A stretch of 64,000 nucleotides of DNA from Enterobacter asburiae (GTDB lineage Bacteria > Pseudomonadota > Gammaproteobacteria > Enterobacterales > Enterobacteriaceae), in assembly GCA_011754535.1 (NCBI GenBank), contig JAAQVN010000001.1, positions 3,906,001 through 3,970,000 of the forward strand, given 5' to 3'. Under the pieces are notes generated by a model. That model was not told where the DNA came from, searched no databases, and was given only the letters and a program-made list of their open reading frames with translations. A program made the position numbers and the translations under genes. This document shows, piece after piece, positions 19,253-32,100 of the stretch (position 1 is the stretch's first letter; every line of letters begins with the position of its first letter).

Positions 19253-20584
19253 ATGGTGAAGGAACGTAGAACCGAACTGGTCCAGGGATTCCGCCATTCT
19301 GTTCCCTATATCAACGCCCATCGGGGAAAAACGTTTGTCATCATGCTTGGCGGCGAAGCCATTGAGCATGAAAATTTTTCCAGCATCGTCAATGACATCG
19401 GCCTGCTGCACAGCCTCGGGATCCGCCTGGTGGTGGTCTATGGCGCTCGCCCGCAAATCGATGCCAACCTGGCTGCTCACCACCACGAGCCGATTTACCA
19501 CAAACACACCCGCGTCACGGATGCTAAAACCCTTGAGCTGGTGAAACAGGCGGCGGGGCTGCTGCAGCTTGATATCACCGCTCGCCTGTCGATGAGCCTG
19601 AACAACACGCCGCTACAGGGCGCGCATATCAACGTCGTGAGCGGCAACTTCATCATCGCTCAGCCGCTCGGCGTGGACGATGGCGTGGATTACTGCCACA
19701 GCGGCCGCATTCGTCGTATTGATGAAGAGGCCATTCACCGTCAGCTGGACAGCGGTGCCATCGTGCTGATGGGACCGGTGGCCGTTTCCGTAACTGGCGA
19801 AAGCTTTAACCTGACGTCCGAAGAGATTGCCACCCAGCTGGCGATCAAGCTGAAGGCGGAAAAAATGATTGGGTTTTGCTCTTCCCAGGGCGTCGTAAAC
19901 GATGAAGGGGTGATTGTGCCGGAACTCTTCCCTAACGAAGCCCAGGCCCGCGTGGAAGCGCTGGAAGCCGAAGGGGATTACCACTCCGGCACCGTCCGCT
20001 TCCTGCGTGGCGCCGTGAAGGCCTGCCGCAGCGGCGTGCGCCGTAGCCACCTGATCAGTTATCAGGAAGACGGCGCCCTGCTGCAGGAGCTGTTCTCCCG
20101 CGACGGTATTGGCACCCAGATTGTGATGGAGAGTGCGGAGCAAATTCGCCGCGCCACCATCAACGATATCGGCGGCATTCTGGAGCTGATCCGCCCGCTG
20201 GAACAGCAGGGTATCCTGGTTCGTCGCTCCCGCGAGCAGCTGGAGATGGAGATCGACAAATTCACTATTATCCAGCGCGATAACCTGACCATCGCCTGCG
20301 CCGCGCTCTACCCGTTCCCGGAAGAGAAGATCGGAGAAATGGCCTGCGTGGCGGTGCACCCGGATTACCGCAGCTCTTCACGCGGTGAAATGCTGCTTGA
20401 GCGCGTGGCGGCACAGGCGCGTCAGATGGGGCTGAGCAAGCTGTTCGTCCTGACGACGCGCAGCATTCACTGGTTCCAGGAGCGCGGGTTCACGCCGGTG
20501 GATATTGATTCCCTGCCGGAAACGAAGAAAGAGATGTACAACTATCAGCGCCGTTCAAAAGTGCTGATGGCTGACCTGGGATGA
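19253..20584 (+). CDS. argA: N-acetylglutamate synthase ArgA
   Basis: 443 residues, same length as E. coli. The first step of arginine synthesis, acetyl-CoA plus glutamate. An N-terminal amino-acid-kinase-like domain (about 1-280, regulatory, arginine-binding) is followed by a C-terminal GNAT domain (about 295-430) with [16 protein letters not shown] as the acetyl-CoA loop. Enzyme activity is feedback-inhibited by arginine and expression is probably set by the two ARG boxes just upstream. Convergent with recD. Confidence 0.96.
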   Translation: MVKERRTELVQGFRHSVPYINAHRGKTFVIMLGGEAIEHENFSSIVNDIGLLHSLGIRLVVVYGARPQIDANLAAHHHEPIYHKHTRVTDAKTLELVKQAAGLLQLDITARLSMSLNNTPLQGAHINVVSGNFIIAQPLGVDDGVDYCHSGRIRRIDEEAIHRQLDSGAIVLMGPVAVSVTGESFNLTSEEIATQLAIKLKAEKMIGFCSSQGVVNDEGVIVPELFPNEAQARVEALEAEGDYHSGTVRFLRGAVKACRSGVRRSHLISYQEDGALLQELFSRDGIGTQIVMESAEQIRRATINDIGGILELIRPLEQQGILVRRSREQLEMEIDKFTIIQRDNLTIACAALYPFPEEKIGEMACVAVHPDYRSSSRGEMLLERVAAQARQMGLSKLFVLTTRSIHWFQERGFTPVDIDSLPETKKEMYNYQRRSKVLMADLG

Positions 20585-20589
20585 TACAA

Positions 20590-20616
20590 CGCCCTCACCG
20601 TCCGGCGAGGGCTTTC
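20590..20616 (+). terminator. argA terminator hairpin
   Basis: GCCCTCACCG/CGGCGAGGGC stem with a short loop and a weak T-rich tail, placed between convergent argA and recD. Confidence 0.65.
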
Positions 20617-20618
20617 GT

Positions 20619-22439
20619 TCAGAGGGACTCAAATATCGCGCTCAGCCCGCTTCGGCGTTCCGTTCGGGTAGCAATCGCCTGCACCAGCACCCGTTCATCG
20701 GTATACAGCGACAGACGCTGACGCGCGCGCGTAATGGCGGTATAGATCAGCTCGCGGGTAACGACGGGGGAAAGCTGTGTGGGCAGGATCAGCGCCGCAT
20801 GGTTAAACTCGGAGCCCTGGGATTTATGCACCGTCATCGCCCAGGCGGTCTCATGCTCGGGCAAGCGGCTCGGCTGGAAGGACTTCACGCTACCGTCCGG
20901 CATCTGGAACCAGACGCGGAGCCCCTGTCCGCGATCGAGCGCAATCCCGATATCCCCGTTAAACAACCCCAGCGCGCTGTCGTTGCGGGAGATCATCACC
21001 GGCCGGCCTTCATACCAGCGCGAGTGCGGGGTACGGCTGATTTTACGCTTTTGCGCCAGCAGCTGTTCCAGCCTGTCGTTCAGGCCGCTGACGCCAAAGG
21101 GCCCTTCTCTGAGCGCGCAGAGCAGCTGGTATTCGCCAAACGCAGCAATAACCTGCTCCGGCGCGCTTTGCTGCTGTATACCCGTCAGGAAACGTTGGTA
21201 CCCCAGAAGAGCGTCATCCAGCATCGCCTGATACTCTTCCCCGGTTTGCAGCGATTTTTTCTCAATATCGGTGAAGGTGCCGTCAAATACCGCACAGGTC
21301 GTGTGCCGGTCGCCCCGGTTCACCGCCGCTGCAAGCTGGCCAATGCCGGAGTCGCTGCCAAAACGGTAGCTTTTTTGCAGCAGGCACAGGCTGTCGCGCA
21401 GCGCTCCCGCAAGTACATGATTTTCAGCCACGAGCGAGCATCCGGTCAGGCGCGCTAGCTCCTCAGCGCGTTCTGCGGTATACCCGAGGCTGGCATAGGT
21501 GCAGATATCGCCCAGCACGGCCCCGGCCTCCACGGAGGCAAGCTGATCGCGGTCTCCGAGGAAAATGACGCGCGCGTGCGGCGGCAAAGCGTCAATCAAC
21601 CGCGACATCATTGTCAGGTCAATCATCGATGCTTCATCCACCACCAGCACGTCCAGGTGCAGTGGGTTACCGGCATGGTAGCGCAGACGCTGGCTACCCG
21701 GCTGCGCGCCAAGTAAACGGTGCAGCGTGCTGGCTTCGTTAGGGAAAAGCGCAAGCCGATCCCCGGTAAGCGGCAGTTTTTGCAGCGCCCCGCCTAACGA
21801 CTCCGTCAGACGTGCAGCCGCTTTACCGGTGGGTGCCGCCAGGCGAATACGACACTTTTTCTCACCCGATAACTGAATCAGCGCGGCAAGCAGCTTTGCC
21901 ACGGTGGTCGTCTTCCCGGTGCCCGGGCCGCCCGAAATCACCGATATCCGCCGCGTTAACGCCACCGCTGCCGCCACTTTCTGCCAGTCTGTCTCGTCGT
22001 CAGAGGTAAACAGCGTATCCAGCGTTTGCCGGAGCTGTGCTTCATCACAGGGAAGCGGGGCGTTGGTCTCGCTGAAAAAGCGCGCTACCGTCAGTTCGTT
22101 ACGCCACAGCCGGTTAAGATACAAACGCTCGCCGACAAGGATCAGTGGCGTCCCGGTATCGGCTCCGCTCACGGCAGGCGAGCCGAGTAATATAGCCTGC
22201 CAGTCCACCGCATTACCCAGCAGCGCGAAACACGCCTGTAACGCCGGGGGCATTTTTTCATCCACCACCAGACGCGACAGTGGAAGACACACATGTCCCT
22301 CCCCCGCGTCTTTACTCAGGATCGCGGCGGCGAGCATAACGGCAGGCTCCTCGCCCGCCACCATCATGGCAAACTGCACGTCCAGGTGGCGAAGTGTTCG
22401 TTGTTCAACTGCTTCCAGCAGTAGCGCCTGCATCGTCAT
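20619..22439 (-). CDS. recD: Exonuclease V subunit RecD
   Basis: 606 residues (E. coli 608). The fast 5'-3' helicase motor of RecBCD. Walker [11 protein letters not shown] is at residues 170-179; [11 protein letters not shown] is the Walker B region, and the C-terminal [11 protein letters not shown] and TAITRAR motifs are of the UvrD/RecD type. The start may be the ATG at 22439, overlapping the recB stop by four bases (ATGA), or the next ATG at 22433; the overlap favours the former. The residue 60-100 region differs most from K-12. Confidence 0.95.
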   Translation of the reverse strand: MTMQALLLEAVEQRTLRHLDVQFAMMVAGEEPAVMLAAAILSKDAGEGHVCLPLSRLVVDEKMPPALQACFALLGNAVDWQAILLGSPAVSGADTGTPLILVGERLYLNRLWRNELTVARFFSETNAPLPCDEAQLRQTLDTLFTSDDETDWQKVAAAVALTRRISVISGGPGTGKTTTVAKLLAALIQLSGEKKCRIRLAAPTGKAAARLTESLGGALQKLPLTGDRLALFPNEASTLHRLLGAQPGSQRLRYHAGNPLHLDVLVVDEASMIDLTMMSRLIDALPPHARVIFLGDRDQLASVEAGAVLGDICTYASLGYTAERAEELARLTGCSLVAENHVLAGALRDSLCLLQKSYRFGSDSGIGQLAAAVNRGDRHTTCAVFDGTFTDIEKKSLQTGEEYQAMLDDALLGYQRFLTGIQQQSAPEQVIAAFGEYQLLCALREGPFGVSGLNDRLEQLLAQKRKISRTPHSRWYEGRPVMISRNDSALGLFNGDIGIALDRGQGLRVWFQMPDGSVKSFQPSRLPEHETAWAMTVHKSQGSEFNHAALILPTQLSPVVTRELIYTAITRARQRLSLYTDERVLVQAIATRTERRSGLSAIFESL

Positions 22440-25400
22440 GCCACCTCCTCCGTGCTTGCAGCAAACAGGTTATCCATCTTTTCAATCAACTCCGCAGCCG
22501 GACGGGTGCTGAAGATACCCGAACGCGGGTCGTTCGCATCCACGCCGCGCAGGAACAGGTAAATGACGCCGCCGAAATGGTCTTCGTAACGATAATCGGC
22601 CATGCGATGGCGCAGGTAGCGGTGCAGCGCGAGGGTGTAGAGCTGGTACTGCAGATCGTAGCGATGCATTTGCATCGCTGAGGCCATCGCCTGCTGGGTA
22701 TAGGCTTCGCTGTTTTCACCCAGCCAGTTCGATTTGTAATCCAGCAGGTAGTAGCGCCCTTCGTGGCGGAAAACCAGGTCGATAAAGCCTTTCAGCATCC
22801 CCTGCACCTGGCGGAAGTTGAGAGGCGGGCACCCGGCGGATAACGGATCGTGCTCGCGGATCAACGCATCAAGCGCCTCGGCCCTGAGCGGGCTGGCGAT
22901 GGGGAGATAAAACTCCATCTCCACCTGCTTATCTTTGGCGGTCAGTTGGCTCAGCGAGATCCCCTGCGCCGTGAGCGGCGCGTGCAGAATAGCGCGGATC
23001 CATTCAGTGAGAACCGGCAGCCACTGCGCGTCGTAGCCGCCGCTCTGCAGCATCTTCTGCACCCACTCTTCAGAGACCGGCTGGGTAAAATCCAGCTCTT
23101 CAAAGAGGCTGTGCAAAAACGTACCCGGTGAGGCGCCGCGCGGGAACTGGTGCGGCGTGAGCACCGGCTCGACGGGCACGCTACCGGCCCCAGCGGCATC
23201 CACGTCCAGTTTTGGCATCAGATCCTGCGCGATACTCTGCCCGTGCTGCTGTAAACCGGAGTAACTGGTGACGCGCCAGTCGTCAGCAATGGTGCGCGTC
23301 ACCTCGCGGGCATGCAGCGCTGACTCTCCCTGCTCCAGCGTCTGCCAGCGACTGCTGTCGGGCTGGGATGGAATATGCAGGGCAACATGCTCTGAGCAAA
23401 GTGATTCGATGCACTGGCGCAGACCGGCAGCATCTTTGGGTTCGCCGCGCTGTATAAGCCGCCCCAGCGCGCTCAGATGAAAATCACTCTCGCCGCTCTT
23501 TTCGCCACGGCGACGGAACAGCGGCGCGACGCCCAGGGAACAGTGCCAGACCGAACGGGTCAGCGCCACATAGAGCAGGCGCAGGTCTTCCGCGAGACGC
23601 TCGGCTTCGGCCAGCTCAACGCTGGACTCCGCGTTGCTGAGATCGAGTACCGCTTCGAACGACTCGCGATCGTGGTAAAAGGCCTGGTCCTGGACGCGAT
23701 AATTGGCGATAAACGGCAGCCAGACCAGCGGATACTCCAGCCCTTTCGACTTGTGAATGGTGACGATCTGCACCAGATGTTTATCGCTCTCGAGGCGCAT
23801 CTGCTGGCTTGAGGAGTTGCTGTTCGGGTCGGCAATCTGCTGGGCCAGCCAGCGCACCAGGGCATGCTCGCTCTCCAGCTGCGTACCCGCTTCCTGGAGC
23901 AGCTCGCTGATATGCAAAATATCGGTTAGACGGCGCTCGCCGCCCGCTGTCGCCAGCATATTCTCCGCAATATGACGCTGTGCCATAAGCTCACGCACCA
24001 TCGCCATCACGCCACGTTTCTGCCATTTTTCACGGTAGCGAACAAACTCGTCTACCACGGCATCCCACGCGGCTTCGTCATTGTTGAGCGCATCAATGTC
24101 ACGCGCGTTCAGCCCGAGCATCGCGCTCGCTAAGGCGCTGCGCAGCGTGCTTTCCCGCTCCGGGGCCAGGACGGCCTGAAGCAGCCACAGCATCTCCAGG
24201 GCTTCCAGCGTTTCAAAGACGCTGTCGCGGTTGGAGAGGTAAACGGAGGGAATATTCAGTAGCGTCAGGGCGTCGCGGATGAGCGCGGCCTCCTGACGGC
24301 TGCGCACCAGCACCGTGATATCGGATGCCTTTACCGGGGCTGGTTTATCCTCCTTCCACAGCAGCGCATCACCGCGCGCGCCTGCGCTGAGCCAGTCACG
24401 GATTTGCGCGGCACAATGCTGGGCCATAGCATTTTGATAGTCCGCGACGCCCCAGCTTTCCCCATCCAGCAGCCAGAAGTTCATGGCGGGCTGAGTTTCG
24501 CCGTTAAACTCGAAGCGCAGGGTGGTATTTTTCGGGGCAAATTTGACCGGCTGGAAAGGGATCTCCCGGAACATAAATGCCGTATCCATGCGGCTGAACA
24601 GCGCATTGACGCTTTCCACCATGCCGGGCGAAGAGCGCCAGTTGGTGTCGAGCGTGTAGTGCGCATCAACCTCGCTGCGGGCTTTCATATAGGTAAAAAT
24701 ATCCGCACCGCGAAAGGCGTAAATGGCCTGTTTCGGATCGCCGATTAACAACAGCGCGGTGCCGGGCTGCTGACGCCAGATACGGCGGAAAATGCGGTAC
24801 TGCTGGGGGTCGGTATCCTGAAATTCGTCGATCATCGCCACCGGAAAGCGGGTGCGAATCGCGGCGGCAAGCGCTTCGCCATTTTCACTGCACAGCGCCG
24901 CATCAAGTCGGCTCAGCATATCGTCGAACCCCAGCTCGCCACGGCGGCGCTTTTCGCGCGCGACGGCGTCGCGAATCTCAGTCATGGCACGGACGATCAT
25001 CAGATCGTTGAGCGTCAGGGGTTCCGCCAGCAGGGTTTCAATCGCCACAAACAGGGGATGTTCAGGCACGATACCGTCGGCTTTGGTCCGCTCAACCAGG
25101 AAACGCCGGGAGAATTTCTCCAGCGCATCCGGGAGCTGGTAACCGCGCGTCTCTTCCTGCGCCCACGCGCTGACCTTCTCGATCCATTTGCCCTGGTTAC
25201 CGCGATTGAACTTACGTCGGTCGATCCCGGAATTCTCGATGATCGCGTCAATCTCGCCGACTGACTCAATCCATTTTTGCTTGATGTCGGCAATTTTCGC
25301 GATGATTTTTTCATGGCGGGAAGCCAGGGTTTCATCCGCTGGCGGTGGAGATTTGATGACCGGCGCTTCCCCTTGAAGGTAACGATCGATGGCGCGCAGC

Positions 25401-25978
25401 AGCGCTTCAGGCCCCTTCCACAATGCATGTACCGCTTCGGCAATATCTCGCTGTAACGGATAGCAGTGGCGACGCCAGAAATCCGCGCAGGCCTGATAGC
25501 GAAGCACGGATTCATCTTCAATGAGCTGTTGTTCAAACAGCATGCCGGATTCAAACGCGTTCAGGCTCAGCATACGCTGGCAAAAACCGTGAATGGTGAA
25601 GACGGACGCTTCGTCCATCTGCCGTTCTGCGAGGAGCAGCCACTGGGCTGCCTGTTGTTTATCGGCTATCTCTTCCAGAAGACTCGCGTAGAGAGGGTTA
25701 TCCGTGCTCTGGCGCAGACAGGCGATGCGCAGTTCGTGGATGTTGGTCCGAATACGACCGCGCAACTCAGCGGTGGCGGCCTCGGTGAAGGTGACCACCA
25801 GCAGCTCTTCCACGCTCAAAGGCCGTGGAAAAGCGGCGTTGCCGCCAAGCCCTAACAGCAGGCGCAGATAGAGCGCGGCGATGGTGAACGTTTTTCCGGT
25901 TCCCGCTGAGGCTTCAATCAATCGTTCACCCTGCAGAGGTAAACGTAAGGGATCAAGGGACTCAGCGGTGTCGGTCAT
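22436..25978 (-). CDS. recB: Exonuclease V subunit RecB
   Basis: 1180 residues, exactly the E. coli length. An N-terminal UvrD-type 3'-5' helicase (Walker [11 protein letters not shown] with Lys29; [34 protein letters not shown]) and a C-terminal nuclease domain ([20 protein letters not shown] with the catalytic Asp and Lys) are both intact. It processes double-strand ends, recognises Chi with RecC and loads RecA. It overlaps ptrA upstream and recD downstream by four bases each. Confidence 0.97.
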   Translation of the reverse strand: MTDTAESLDPLRLPLQGERLIEASAGTGKTFTIAALYLRLLLGLGGNAAFPRPLSVEELLVVTFTEAATAELRGRIRTNIHELRIACLRQSTDNPLYASLLEEIADKQQAAQWLLLAERQMDEASVFTIHGFCQRMLSLNAFESGMLFEQQLIEDESVLRYQACADFWRRHCYPLQRDIAEAVHALWKGPEALLRAIDRYLQGEAPVIKSPPPADETLASRHEKIIAKIADIKQKWIESVGEIDAIIENSGIDRRKFNRGNQGKWIEKVSAWAQEETRGYQLPDALEKFSRRFLVERTKADGIVPEHPLFVAIETLLAEPLTLNDLMIVRAMTEIRDAVAREKRRRGELGFDDMLSRLDAALCSENGEALAAAIRTRFPVAMIDEFQDTDPQQYRIFRRIWRQQPGTALLLIGDPKQAIYAFRGADIFTYMKARSEVDAHYTLDTNWRSSPGMVESVNALFSRMDTAFMFREIPFQPVKFAPKNTTLRFEFNGETQPAMNFWLLDGESWGVADYQNAMAQHCAAQIRDWLSAGARGDALLWKEDKPAPVKASDITVLVRSRQEAALIRDALTLLNIPSVYLSNRDSVFETLEALEMLWLLQAVLAPERESTLRSALASAMLGLNARDIDALNNDEAAWDAVVDEFVRYREKWQKRGVMAMVRELMAQRHIAENMLATAGGERRLTDILHISELLQEAGTQLESEHALVRWLAQQIADPNSNSSSQQMRLESDKHLVQIVTIHKSKGLEYPLVWLPFIANYRVQDQAFYHDRESFEAVLDLSNAESSVELAEAERLAEDLRLLYVALTRSVWHCSLGVAPLFRRRGEKSGESDFHLSALGRLIQRGEPKDAAGLRQCIESLCSEHVALHIPSQPDSSRWQTLEQGESALHAREVTRTIADDWRVTSYSGLQQHGQSIAQDLMPKLDVDAAGAGSVPVEPVLTPHQFPRGASPGTFLHSLFEELDFTQPVSEEWVQKMLQSGGYDAQWLPVLTEWIRAILHAPLTAQGISLSQLTAKDKQVEMEFYLPIASPLRAEALDALIREHDPLSAGCPPLNFRQVQGMLKGFIDLVFRHEGRYYLLDYKSNWLGENSEAYTQQAMASAMQMHRYDLQYQLYTLALHRYLRHRMADYRYEDHFGGVIYLFLRGVDANDPRSGIFSTRPAAELIEKMDNLFAASTEEVA

Positions 25979-28857
25979 TCTTTCTTACTCCAGGGCATAG
26001 ATTGCTGCAGCGCGCTGACGCTCTTCCAGACTACCCAGCCTTTCGGGTTCACGTACTCCGTTTTCCCGTTCTGGCTACCGGAAACCTGGGACAGAATGGT
26101 GATCCCCTGCGGCTTAATGACCGCCTGATGGAAGAAGTCGGCAACCTTCTGCGGCGTCAGCTGTTTTATCTCGGCCACTACTTTATCACGCGAATCAAAT
26201 TTCAGATTACCGCGATCGAAATCTTTGCTCAGCTGCGAGGCCTCTTCGCCCAGCGTCTGCGGCGGCTGCATCACCTGCGCGATGACGGCCTGCTGGATCT
26301 GGGCAAACTCTTCCGGCTTCATGGCGCGCAGTTTTGCTTCCACCTGCGGGAAGAACGCCTGATAGCGCTGCCAGAGATAGGCCGGTTGTTTGTCGCTGCT
26401 TTGCAGCAGGAAGCCCAGCCCCCACTGACGGCCTACGTTCATCGAGAAGGCAAACACCGCGTAGCCAAGCTGCTCTTCTGTGCGCAGCTGGTTATAGAAC
26501 CACGGTTGAACAATCTGTCCCAGAACGGCGCTTTGCGCAGAGCTGGAGAATTCATCATAGCCCGTTGGCACAAACACCGCGGCCAGCGCGGAATCGGTGC
26601 TACTCCCCGCTTTTTCAAAAATCACATTCTGTTTTTTCTCAACCAGCACGTCCTGGTTGCGACACCACTCGTCGCCTTTCGAACCGAGCTGCGTGCGAAC
26701 ATTCTCTGCCAGCGTTTTGGCCCGATCCTCGCTCATGTTGCCGACGATAAGAAATTCCGGGCGCGTGTTAGTTTTCAGCGCGTCACGGTAAGCCAGCACC
26801 TCTTTTAATGAGATTGATGGCAGCAATGCACGGCGTTCTTCACGCTGGAAATAAGGTATTTGCGACAGCATTTGTGCAGGCATAAGCGCCTGATCGTAAG
26901 CTTTGCCCTTCTCTGCTGAATCCATCATCTGCGCATACCAGGATTTAGCCTGCTCAAGCTGCTCTTCCGTTGGCGTGTAGCTAAAGTAGCCCTCCAGCAG
27001 CGCCTTGAAAAGCTGAGGCAAACGCTGGGTATAGCCATTTGCATTGAGCATCAAACCGTTGTTGGCGTTGGTGGAGAAGCTGATCCCGCCCACGGCCGCC
27101 TGGTTGCTGAGCTGATCGAGCGCGATACCGGCCAGATAGTCATTGAGCGCGAACATCACCTGATTTTTGGCGCTGTTCATCGCTTTAGGATTACGCAGGA
27201 CCACGCTGACATCGGCCTTTGGCTCGCTCGCGAAATAACGGCTTGGGGTATACACCACGCGCAGCGTCGGCTCATCAATAATAAGCTCCGGGTGCGGATA
27301 ATCCTTAGTCGTTTTGATTAGCGAGAAATCATCCGGGATATAGGGGTTCAGCTCCGGCAGCTTCAACGCAATCTCACTGGCCTTCTTCTGCCAGTCGGCG
27401 AAGGTCTGGTCGCTGATTTTGTCTACCTGATAAGGAGCATCAACAAAGTACGCCGTCTTGTTATGCGGTTCGTTCGGGCTGATGTACCAGATGCGGGCAT
27501 TCTGCGGCGTCATCATCGCCAGGCGCGCTTTAACCGCCTCGGCATCATAACGATCGGCAATATTGACCGCGTCAAGCGTGTGCGCCACCGGTACACGGAT
27601 CATGGTATCTGCCAGCCACTCCACGTAATCCATATCGCGGGTAATGGACGGGTAACGGAAATCGAGATCCAACACGTGCGCCAGTTCATCAAAGTAGCGT
27701 TTATCGACGCCTTTCTCGCGCAGTAAAGAGAGGTAGCTAAAGATAGCCGCAACCACTTCATCACGGTTGGCCTGCCCTTTGTCGGTCAGGGTGGCGGAGA
27801 TCGCCAGCACGCCGCTGTTGCCGTTTACCACGGGATCGGAATCGGCGCGGATCCCTTCCACCAGTCCCTGTTTTTGCAGCCAGTCAGATAAGGTTCCCGG
27901 GCTGCGGTTACCAATCAGGTAGGTCACCAGCTCGTCGGTTTTGCTGCGGAACTGGGCGGTGTTGTTATCAATGCGGAACTCAACGCGCAGCACTTTGCGG
28001 GGCATGGCAGGGACGTAGTGGATGATGATCCCTTTTTGCACGTCCGTGACAACCGGTACGTCTATCTTCGGCAGGCCGATATTTTTATTCGGCACCCGGC
28101 CAAACGTTTGTGCCGCCAGGCCAGCAAGCTCCGGCAACGGTTTGTTGCTGTAAATAACCGCCTTCATCAGGTTGGCAGAGTAGTATTTGTCGCGAAACGC
28201 ATGGAGGGCGTCAATGACCGGGCTTCCCGGTTTATCGCTCAGCGTCTCCAGGTTACCGCCCGAGAAACGTGACCCAGGATGCGCCGGGTTGATCGTTTCG
28301 GCGCTGACCTGCGCCATGCGCATACCGTCCCGGGTACGGGCCATGGTCAGCTCCGCATTGACGGCGTTGCGCTCGCGGTCGGCGTATTTTTTATCCAGCA
28401 GCGGCGCGGCGATGGCATCGGCAAGGCGATCAACCGCCCCTGCCAGCGCGTCATTTTCGACTTCGAGATAAAAGGCCGTGCGGTACGGTGCCGTACTGGC
28501 GTTGTGGCTGCCGCCGTGCATTTTCAAAAACTCGGACAGGCTATCCGGCTGCGGATATTTTTTAGAGCCCATCAGCGTCATGTGCTCGAGGTAATGCGCC
28601 AGCCCCGGATGCGCCTCAGGATCTTCCAGCGATCCAACCGGCACCACTAACGCCGAGAGGGATTTCACCGCCTGCGGATCGGAAACCAGCAGCACGGTCA
28701 TACCGTTATCAAGGCGAATAGCCTGATATTGACGGGTATCTTTTTCGCTCTTACGGATAGTTTCCTGGACGGGTTGCCAACCGGAGTCTGCCTGAGTGAC
28801 GGGCGCCCAAAGGGCGACAAACAAAACAAATGCTTTGAACAAGGTGCTGCCTGGCAT
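25975..28857 (-). CDS. ptrA: Protease III (pitrilysin) PtrA
   Basis: 960 residues (E. coli 962). A periplasmic M16A zinc protease that degrades small peptides such as insulin-like substrates. The signal peptide covers about residues 1-23 and ends VTQA-DS. The inverted zinc motif HYLEH is at residues 88-92 and the downstream Glu is in NAVNAELTMARTRD. It sits between recC and recB, an arrangement conserved in enterobacteria despite no functional link to recombination. Confidence 0.96.
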   Translation of the reverse strand: MPGSTLFKAFVLFVALWAPVTQADSGWQPVQETIRKSEKDTRQYQAIRLDNGMTVLLVSDPQAVKSLSALVVPVGSLEDPEAHPGLAHYLEHMTLMGSKKYPQPDSLSEFLKMHGGSHNASTAPYRTAFYLEVENDALAGAVDRLADAIAAPLLDKKYADRERNAVNAELTMARTRDGMRMAQVSAETINPAHPGSRFSGGNLETLSDKPGSPVIDALHAFRDKYYSANLMKAVIYSNKPLPELAGLAAQTFGRVPNKNIGLPKIDVPVVTDVQKGIIIHYVPAMPRKVLRVEFRIDNNTAQFRSKTDELVTYLIGNRSPGTLSDWLQKQGLVEGIRADSDPVVNGNSGVLAISATLTDKGQANRDEVVAAIFSYLSLLREKGVDKRYFDELAHVLDLDFRYPSITRDMDYVEWLADTMIRVPVAHTLDAVNIADRYDAEAVKARLAMMTPQNARIWYISPNEPHNKTAYFVDAPYQVDKISDQTFADWQKKASEIALKLPELNPYIPDDFSLIKTTKDYPHPELIIDEPTLRVVYTPSRYFASEPKADVSVVLRNPKAMNSAKNQVMFALNDYLAGIALDQLSNQAAVGGISFSTNANNGLMLNANGYTQRLPQLFKALLEGYFSYTPTEEQLEQAKSWYAQMMDSAEKGKAYDQALMPAQMLSQIPYFQREERRALLPSISLKEVLAYRDALKTNTRPEFLIVGNMSEDRAKTLAENVRTQLGSKGDEWCRNQDVLVEKKQNVIFEKAGSSTDSALAAVFVPTGYDEFSSSAQSAVLGQIVQPWFYNQLRTEEQLGYAVFAFSMNVGRQWGLGFLLQSSDKQPAYLWQRYQAFFPQVEAKLRAMKPEEFAQIQQAVIAQVMQPPQTLGEEASQLSKDFDRGNLKFDSRDKVVAEIKQLTPQKVADFFHQAVIKPQGITILSQVSGSQNGKTEYVNPKGWVVWKSVSALQQSMPWSKKE

Positions 28858-28882
28858 TACGACCTCTTTATCACGGCTATCC

Positions 28883-29000
28883 CGTCATACTTCAAGTTGC
28901 ATGTGCGTCGGCTGCATGCGTTCACCCCAGTCACTTACTCATGTAAGCTCCCTGGGATTCACGCCCTTGCCGCCTTCCTGCAACTCGAATTACTTAGGGC
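28883..29000. repeat. ERIC element
   Basis: About 118 bases between ptrA and recC, starting CGTCATACTTCAAGTTGCA and ending TGCAACTCGAATTACTTAGG. The core holds the typical ERIC halves: TTCACCCCAGTCACTTACTC and TGTAAGCTCCCTGGGATTCA, which are nearly inverted copies. ERICs occur only in transcribed intergenic regions of enterobacteria and fold into a long hairpin. Confidence 0.93.
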
Positions 29001-29120
29001 AAACATCATTAACAAACTGCGTGCTGGACACGCCAACATCTCTTTATTTGGGTACATCAGTCCGTGATAAGAAGTGCATCATAAATGAACACCCCATGCT
29101 GCGCAATTTTTATACAGCGC

Positions 29121-32100
29121 TCAGGACTGATTAAATTTAAACAACGGTAACAGGTAGCGTTGCGCCTCTTCCGTAATAGCCTCGAAGTATTCTGGCTCAA
29201 GCGTTCGCCATAAACGTTGATACCAGACATCCTCACCTTCACCGCGCACCATCATGTTTCCTTCATAGGCCTGCATAAATTTACTGCGCGCTTTCTGCAG
29301 CGAAGCCTCGTCCGTTAACATCGCATCATTCTGCGCGTCATAACAGGCTTTTATCCACGCACCGCCACTTTCGGGCAGTAGCAGTAGGGGTTTGTTCATT
29401 CCCTGAAGATAGCCCTCGATGTACAAAGACAGATAGCGTAACGCCTGTTCTGCCTCCATTGGTGGGAAGCGCCACTCGCCGTCTTTGCGCACGAAGATCC
29501 GGCTTTCGCCTTTATTGCCACCCGCACTGTAGACAAGATGTTCCAGCCAGAGTTGCAATCCTTGTGAAACGCTGAGCAAAGAAGGCCGCCAGCGCAATAG
29601 CCCATCGGGCTGAACCTGGGTTAGCCAGCCCGTGAGCTGTACGCCATTACAGTGGAGATCGATTTCGATGCTTTGTCCGGGCTGGCGGTGCTCCCTTACG
29701 CGCTCAGCCAGAGCGGTCATCTCCTGGCACTGCGCCTCCCAGACAATTTCCCCAAACGCCCCGTAAGGCAGTTGCCCTGCAGCGCGGTAGCGGCGGTAAA
29801 GTTTGTCAGCATCTTCCTCTTCAACCAGCGCATTCAGCAGTTGGAGGTTTAACTGATAGCGCTCCAGCCCTTCCAGGGTAAAGGGTTCTGCATCCGGAAT
29901 TTCACTCTCTTCAGAACGGAAATTGACCTGTAGTCGCTGCTGGAAGAAGGCGCGCACCGGGTGCGCCCAAAACCGCTGAAGCTGTTCGAAAGTCAGGGTG
30001 CTAATGGGCAGCGGATCAAGCGGCTGAATGAAATCCGTATGGGCTCGTCCCTCTTTTTTCGCTGCCGGCAGCCATTCGCGGGCATAGCTCTGCTGTTCGC
30101 TGACAATATAGTTTACCGGGTCAAACGGCATGCGGCTGTGGATACACGTAATGTGCGCCTTCACCCGCTGCTCGCTTTCATCGCAGTTAAGCGCGTCATC
30201 GCCAGCCAGATAGTGGCTCTGGCCAATATAGTCCACCAGTTCCTGCACCAGAACTGAGGGGAAGCGCTCGCTGTTGTCCTGAATGGAGCGGCCGATATAG
30301 CTGATATAGAGCTTACTTTGAGCAGAGATAAGCGCTTCAAGGAAGAGATAGCGGTCATCATCGCGACGGCTACGGTCACCCCGCTTTGGATCTGCGCTCA
30401 TCAAATCGAACCCCAGCGGTGCCAGGGCACGAGGATAAACACCGTCGTTCATGCCGAGCAGACAGACCACCTTAAAGGGAATTGAGCGCATTGGCATCAG
30501 GGTACAGATATTGATGGGGCCTGCCAGGAAACGCTGGCTGATTCGCTCCTGATCAAGGCGCTGCGTCAACTCATCTCTCAGTAGCGACAAAGGAATTGCC
30601 TCGTGATAGTGGGAATTCACGCCCTCGTCGACGATAGCCTGCCACTGCGTTTCAATGAGCGCCATCGCCGCTTCGGTGTCACTGTCTGGCAGGAAGAAAT
30701 CATTAAGTAACGCCCTGCAAACCGGGAGCCACGCTTCAAGCGGACGCGGCTGCATTAGCTCACGGCGCCAGCGGTTTAGCTGCATCAGCAGAGAAGCTAA
30801 ATGCCCTACCAGTTCAGCAATCAAACCGCTGGACTCATCGTAAGGCAGCACTTCGTTCCACTCGCCCTGGCTGCTCTCCATGGCGTAGCCCAGCAGCATT
30901 CGCGTCAGGCCAAACCGCCAGGTATGCTGCCCGGTTGGGGGAAGCTCGAACTCCTGGACGTTATCGTCATCGATCCCCCAGCGAACGCCTGATTCGTTTA
31001 CCCACTGGCGAAGGTAGCGCAGCCCTTCTTCATTGATGTTGAAGCGCGCGGCCAGCACGGGAACATCCAGTAATGCCAGAACATCTTCGGAGATAAAGCG
31101 GCTATCCGGCAGTGAAAGCAGGGTAACAAATGCCTGCAATGCCGGGTGCGACTGGCGGGCACGACGGTCAGAGATGGCATAAGGCAGGTACCGCTCCCCG
31201 GTCGCACTGCCGAAAACGGCCTGAATAAAGGGACTGTAGCTGTCGATATCCGCCACCATTACCACGATATCGCGCGGGGTGAGTTCAGGGTCGTCCTGCA
31301 GCATCGCCAGCAGCTGGTCGTGAAGTACTTCGACCTCACGCTGGGGGCTATGGCAAACATGGAACGTGATACTGCGATCCTCAGCATCCAGCTTCCGCTT
31401 GCTGTCGCTGCGCTCAAACTCTTTCGCCGTCACGCCCATAACGGCACGGTTTTCCAGATCCAGAATATCTAATTGAATATTATGCAGCAGGCTATCCGGC
31501 GCGATCTCGACAAAGGCGTCAACGTCACCCTCGCCTGATGAGGTAATATCGGAGAGCATATGAATGTAATCACGCCCGAGCTTCCCCCATGAGGCAAGCA
31601 GTGGATTGGGCAGGTTCTGGATACCGTCTTCATCAAAAAGCTGCCCGGCAGTCGAACCGTCTTTAAACAGCGGGACGGATCGTTCTTCAAAAAGGCGCTT
31701 TCGTTGGCGAGTTACCAGCCGCGCAAGCCAACGTTCGTCGAGGATATCCCCCCAATACTGCCGGCAAGGGTTGGTGAACAAAATATGAATATCAATATGT
31801 TTACCCAGCGCATACAAGGCCTTCAGATAAACTGGCGGTAATGCGGATATCCCACAGATAAAAACGCGTGACGGCAGTCGGGCTGGACGCTCCGACGCAT
31901 TCTCGAGTATTGAGATAAACCGATCGTACAGGTTGGCACGGTGCCACTTAGGCTGCCCAAGCTTCTCCGTATGCTCTACCAGCGCTTTCCACAGCGGTGC
32001 CTGCCATATTTGCGCCTCCGGTAGTCCTTCAACCAGTTCGCCCGCTTCCCAGCGAATTAACCAGTCAGAACGGTAAACAAGGTATTGGTCGTAGAGATCG